Of a stretch of DNA of 60,000 bases, positions 56,201 to 60,000 are shown piece after piece. A model generated the notes under the pieces. That model had not been told where the DNA came from. It was given only the letters and a program-made list of their open reading frames with translations, and searched no databases. The DNA comes from Strigamia acuminata (lineage: Eukaryota; Arthropoda; Chilopoda; Geophilomorpha; Linotaeniidae), in assembly GCA_949358305.1 (NCBI GenBank), contig OX442324.1:2223501-2283500 (forward strand). Reading direction: 5' to 3'. A program made the position numbers and the translations under genes. The first letter of the stretch is position 1. Every line of letters begins with the position of its first letter.

Positions 56201-59200
56201 AGCTTTGTCGAAGTTCATAAAATTTGGTACATTTTTAAAAATAACCTCAAATTAATTCACGATTATACTAAAAACGCCCTTTAAAACTGAACGCACAATC
56301 AATTAATTTCACATAAAACTTCACGATAAAAACTCTTATTTACCTTACAAAACATAGACCATGCATCGATGTTCAATTTTGGGGCGTGCAACTTTGAATT
56401 CTGCTCGAAAATGTCCTTTCAAAATGCACAAACACCAAAAAATTCTGCTTTTTGCACAAGAAAACACAAAAAATTAAAATTCTTTATTGCACCTGTTTTT
56501 AATTCTTCTTCGTTGCGTTTACGTGCGCGCAGACGCGGATTTATCAGTTTGATTTTGGCATCTGATACCAGGTGATCAGTGACGTGATCTGCTCGAAACG
56601 AGTGCAAGGTCGTGCGTGATATGTGTGCCACAAATTCGTTGTAGGCGCGACGCGGCAACAATCGTTATTCGCATGGTGTTCTAGTCAATTAGCTTGAGGA
56701 AGAGGATCAACCCCTTGATCCAGTTGATTATTCTGTGCGGTGCTGTTTCCTTTTGTGACGAACTCACGCTGGTCTAGGTTAAATTATTCACGTTTCGAAT
56801 AATCAACACACTTTTGTAGTGAATTAATTGATTTTTATTTCCTCTCGTTCGGTGACTAAAAGTCTTTAATTTATTCTGCACGAACATTTGAGTGTGCATT
56901 TTCGGATCACTTCAATTTGCAGCTGTCAAGCCGGAAATGTGGTGTCAAATCCATTACGAATGAATGGACTGGTTCAGGGTGATTATTGTATGACCATTAC
57001 AATTAGTCAAATTGAAGTAGTGCTGGATGTCTTAAGCCTTGACCAATAGTTTAATTGGATCACGGCAATTTGCCACGTGTCATTTTGTCAAGCCCAAGCA
57101 GCGAATAATAAAATGCTAACATTTTGAAAGACTGGCTCAACATTAACTAAGCTTATAAAGGGTGTCCCAAAAATAACGCAAGATTTGAATTAACCGCCAT
57201 TTGTGCAGTAAATTGTTGGCAACCCTGAAACAACAACGATTTGACAGCTGAAAGTTTAGGGTTTTATCTGCCGAAATTGGATTATATTGATGTGGCCAAT
57301 ATGTGGTTTCAACAAGACGGTGCAAGAAAAAGGGGCCAATTCTGATCACCGAAACCGGTGATGTCTCATGCAGTAATTGAATTGTTTCCATGGTTGTATG
57401 GCAATATGGCATGTGGCACCGTCTTGTTGAAACCACGTATTGGCCACATCAATATAATCCAATTTCGGCAGATAAAACCCTAAACTTTCAGCTGTCAAAT
57501 CGTTGTTGTTTCAGGGTTGCCAACAATTTACTGCACAAATGGCAACTAATTCAAACCTTGCGTTATTTTTGGGACACCCTATATCATGTTCACACCTCAC
57601 ACCAAGCTTTTGGATCTCATTCGAAGCTGCGGATCTAGATCCAAGATTAGTGTGAACACTGAACTCCGTTCACGGATCTAGATCCGCGTGTCCACAACTC
57701 GATTCAACGATTGGATTCGGATTGGAATTCATTAAATAATGTCAGCAGACTGTAGCATTCCATTGTTGCGCACTATTCGATAATAAAATGGTAGCCATTG
57801 TAGTGAGGTGTTTCTAAAACCTGTTGCTACTAAAACCCGGTTTGGTTCGATTGAATCACATTTTGGTGTGAACACAACTCCATCCAAGTGAATATTGGAA
57901 CTCTGTTCAGTTGGATCTGATCGGGCCAACAAAACATACAGTAGTGGACAAAAAACGACTCTTTAGTTCAGCCGTTTTAAGTTTATCTACCAGGTGCCGT
58001 AAAAACCCATTGAGATTCAACGACATCAATCTTGACCCGGTCTCTGGTCTTGCCCTAACAACAGTATTAAAAGATAGACCGGGCAAATAATAATGTCATT
58101 AAATGTCAATGGTTTTTTTGCCACCACTAACCTAAAGGAAAGTATTTTTTTGGTCCACGACTGTGCATTGGCTCTTTGTAATACCAATATGTCAATCAGG
58201 CGTAATGTCGCTTGTTAGAAACAATTTGGATTCTTTTCAAAAAAATTTTCGCAGGCCGCGTGAGAATTGCTGTTGCGTGGCACAGGTGCAAAGAAAAAAT
58301 GTGTGGGAATTGGGACTCCACCTTAAAATTGAATGACTAAGGTACATTTTCACCATTGATTGGGACTGACACTATTTTTAATGAGGTATGGTGTTTCGTG
58401 CGGTAGGTAATAATTAACTGACTCCTGTGGAGTCCAAGGGTATAACGTCTAATGCAGTAAATAGTATTTATGTTTGTTTATGTTTATTTATGCAGGGAAG
58501 TTGACCGAAATATGTCTGCCAACAGGTGCATTTACCTGTCTTTGCTGTTTTTAGTGTTTCTGAAAAGAGAATTAGGGATATACCGAAAACTTAAACTGTA
58601 ATCAAACACAAAAACGAAATAATCTCGCATATATTTATTATTTGTAGTCAGGTATGTTTTTGTTTTCTGCTTTTGCTGTTTTCGTTTTCGGTATTTATCT
58701 GAGAAATCGCTCCGATTTTTACCGATTTTTATCCGAATTTTATCATTTGCACGCATGTAGTATAATTTTTATACCGTATTAGCCACTATAAGTGAAATTA
58801 TCCACTTTTGGAAATTTGACTTCCGAATGCTGCCATACGGTAACACAAAAGTGATAAAAGTAGTGAAACTGAATACATTTTGGCTTGAATACAACAGCTT
58901 GGATAGTGGCCCTTAAAATGTGTACTAATTTGCCATTACAGAGCGACACCACGAAGCATTAGATCGAGTTTCAGTTTGATTAGGCCGAGTTTATTGCAGT
59001 TAATGACAGCGATCAATCATTTTGCGAGTTTATATGGTATTTGGTTGCAGTGGGACAGTTAAATTTTTTTGATGAGGGATATATTGTGCGGTGTGTGTTA
59101 CGTAATGGTTTGGCAGGTGCAAAATCCATCCTGTCACTATGGTAACATGGCTTTTCACTCAACGAGTTGAGTGAGGCTCCGAGTCTGGGGAATTTGTTGC

Positions 59201-59708
59201 CGATTTGCAATTAATTATTGAACACTGACCTTTGGCTGTCGAATTTTCAATTTTTCTCTTCTCGCTCGGTCCAAGTTTTGCTAATTTGAGGTGAATAATC
59301 GTGCTATTTATGAGCGAAATGTGCAATTGGAGGTAATGGGGGTCTTGAAGGGTTTTGGTGAATTCGAATGGGAACTTTAAACGTGCGTGAGGACACTGGA
59401 GAAATATATTAAAGTCGAAATATGGCGAGATAGAGAGAGAGAGAGATAGAAAAAAAAGTGTGCATGAAATTTTAATGGTAATGGATTTTCCTCAGTTGCA
59501 TTTACATAAATCTATAGCTAAGGAGCGGTTGTTTAGACATTTATGTGGCTTTTGGAAAGTCTTTTTTGACTGGCTTTGTTCATTTATTTATTTTGTTGCT
59601 TGTTTTCTAGGCATTATTCTCGTTATGACTACACGGCGTTGGAAGATAATCAGTCCGTCCACGAGAAATTGGAAATGGAGAGGAAGGTGATGCGATCACA
59701 AGCGAGAG
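50281..59708 (+). CDS. Unrecognised gene, isoform A 5' exons (transmembrane N-terminus), partial
   Basis: Coding exons: 50281 or 50302 to 50382, 50449-50522, then the shared exon 59611-59708; the gene continues beyond the window. The frame is open back to an acceptor-like ccag at 50280, and in-frame ATGs lie at 50302 and 50332. The second exon encodes a clear membrane helix (VVVIVAATFFILLPLVAWIW) followed by RSCRW. The shared exon continues HYSRYDYTALEDNQ and HEKLEMERKVMRSQARG, charged and probably cytosolic, and ends in phase 1 at a gtagtt donor. Both junctions keep frame (phase 0, then phase 2). I do not recognise the family. A short N-terminus, one helix and a basic flank suggest a single-pass protein. 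Confidence 0.5.
51473..51882 (+). CDS. Alternative first exon B of the unrecognised gene
   Basis: An open frame from ATG 51473 (or 51542, MFRLNRNWLPDDL) runs to a gtaaat donor after 51882 and ends in phase 2, exactly what the exon at 59611 needs. The product is Arg/Ser-rich (HRPSRSRFRRRINAHRKAR, VRWFRTKLARQRSSSLND, SLSRLLSRVGINRGRS) with no membrane segment. Base composition is clearly more GC-rich than the surroundings, and the region just upstream (51360-51470) looks promoter-like. The frame has no stop for over 400 bp in AT-rich DNA, which supports coding. Confidence 0.5.
51919..52230. mobile_element. Foldback element with about 150-bp arms
   Basis: Left arm starts ACAGTTCGCGCTCGGTATCT; the right end is its inverted copy ending GATACCGGGCGCGAACTGT. 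The arms match over most of their length (for example CAGACGATTTTCT and AACAACAATA in both) and meet around 52090. No target duplication or coding sequence is seen. It sits 37 bp after first exon B. Confidence 0.8.
53207..53721 (+). CDS. Alternative first exon C of the unrecognised gene
   Basis: The open frame from ATG 53207 covers 171 codons and reaches a gtgcta donor after 53721 in phase 2, again matching the shared exon at 59611. If unspliced it would stop two codons later, at 53726. The product has an early Gly run (GSGGGGGGGGW), basic KRIRPRKPQG, then Ser/Pro/Ala-rich sequence and SLASWFQRLRWNSVREELGRR. There is no membrane segment. GC content is far above the flanks. The donor is weaker than those of A and B. 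Confidence 0.45.
54546..54840 (+). mobile_element. Decayed hAT-like fragment
   Basis: Begins CAGGGGTCGGCAAATAATTT, which resembles many hAT termini, and continues with GGGTCCGGATAC, a segment whose core recurs near 54809. No matching right end or target duplication is found, so the right boundary is a guess. Confidence 0.35.
55640..56040. repeat. Degenerate tandem repeat
   Basis: Many imperfect copies of a unit with TCAGAAATTTAGACAAA and AAATGGAAAAA; spacing is irregular. Confidence 0.8.
57159..57580. mobile_element. Foldback element built from mariner/DUF4817-like transposase fragments
   Basis: Inverted arms of about 170 bp: left starts AGGGTGTCCCAAAAATAACG, right ends CGTTATTTTTGGGACACCCT. 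The left arm reads DVANMWFQQDGAR near 57290-57328, the conserved WFQQDGA segment of mariner-related transposases. The right arm carries the same segment inverted. The element cannot encode a working enzyme. Confidence 0.75.
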
Positions 59709-59825
59709 GTAGTTTTCAAATTTTGATGAAAAATCGTTTAATTTATACATTAATTACCGTAATTGTTCTAATTTACCGGTACCCTTGGTATTGTATTAAC
59801 AGAACCTAGATTTCCCCACACAATT

Positions 59826-60000
59826 TTTTACTCGTTTTGTTCAATTTAGACATTTATTTTACTCGTTTTGTTCAATTTAGACATTTATTTTACTCATTAT
59901 GTTCAATTTAGACATTTATTTTACTCGTTTTGTTCAATTTAGACATTTATTTTACTCGTTTTGTTCAATTTACACATTTATTTTACTCGTTTTGTTCAAT
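59826..60000. repeat. Tandem repeat, 31-bp unit, continues past the window
   Basis: At least five near-identical copies of a unit with ACTCGTTTTGTTCAATTTAG and ACATTTATTTT. It lies in the intron after the shared exon. Confidence 0.95.

Larger units (their letters stand above)
53722..59610. other. Long intron of the unrecognised gene
   Basis: Nearly 6 kb with no convincing exon. It contains a hAT-like fragment (54546 onward) within a wider inverted pair (54367/54886), a degenerate minisatellite (55640-56040), a foldback made of transposase pieces (57159-57580) and a (GA)n run near 59430. Short open frames inside show no family resemblance. Confidence 0.45.

Noticed and set aside
56180-56215. 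GTTCGAATC as a tRNA B-box
   Set aside because: No cloverleaf arms or A-box at the right distance.
57588-57945. GTGTGAACAC-like palindromic blocks with repeated GGATCTAGATCC
   Set aside because: Inverted motifs are present several times but no consistent element boundaries could be drawn.

Overview
This is nuclear DNA from an animal, almost certainly an invertebrate. The genes have GT-AG introns, introns and spacers are AT-rich, and products include a basement-membrane laminin beta chain, ciliary IFT122 and an ARIP4-type chromatin remodeler. I cannot name the species; an arthropod or other ecdysozoan would fit, but that is an inference. Exon models below were built by eye from splice sites, with reading-frame phase checked across every junction. 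All four large models and the aprataxin model close in frame.

Layout. 1-340: last exon(s) of an unrecognised plus-strand gene. 416-1367 (minus): complete six-exon aprataxin lacking an FHA domain. 3327-9071 (plus): Rap1 small GTPase, 184 residues in five coding exons. 11274-20293 (minus): RAD54L2/ARIP4 SNF2-family ATPase, about 1890 residues, rich in poly-Q and low-complexity sequence. 21148-27788 (plus): IFT122, 1189 residues, 16 exons, head to head with ARIP4. 27789-31570: mostly intergenic, with minisatellites, a hAT-type MITE, a possible two-exon microprotein and a cluster of CTCF-like sites. 32128-49062 (plus): laminin beta chain, 2012 residues, 28 coding exons, with an unusual repeat-rich N-terminal extension before the LN domain. 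50281-60000+ (plus): 5' part of an unrecognised gene that appears to have at least three alternative first exons, one encoding a transmembrane anchor, all spliced in the same phase to a shared exon at 59611.

The genes are not one pathway. They act in single-strand break repair (aprataxin), GTPase signalling (Rap1), chromatin remodelling (ARIP4), retrograde ciliary transport (IFT122) and extracellular matrix (laminin). Two divergent promoter regions are likely, aprataxin/Rap1 and ARIP4/IFT122.

The non-coding DNA carries many small non-autonomous elements: hAT-type MITEs with clear 8-bp target duplications, a piggyBac-like MITE flanked by TTAA, several foldback elements (one built from inverted transposase fragments), many intronic minisatellites, and a strikingly frequent palindromic octamer TAGGCCTA.
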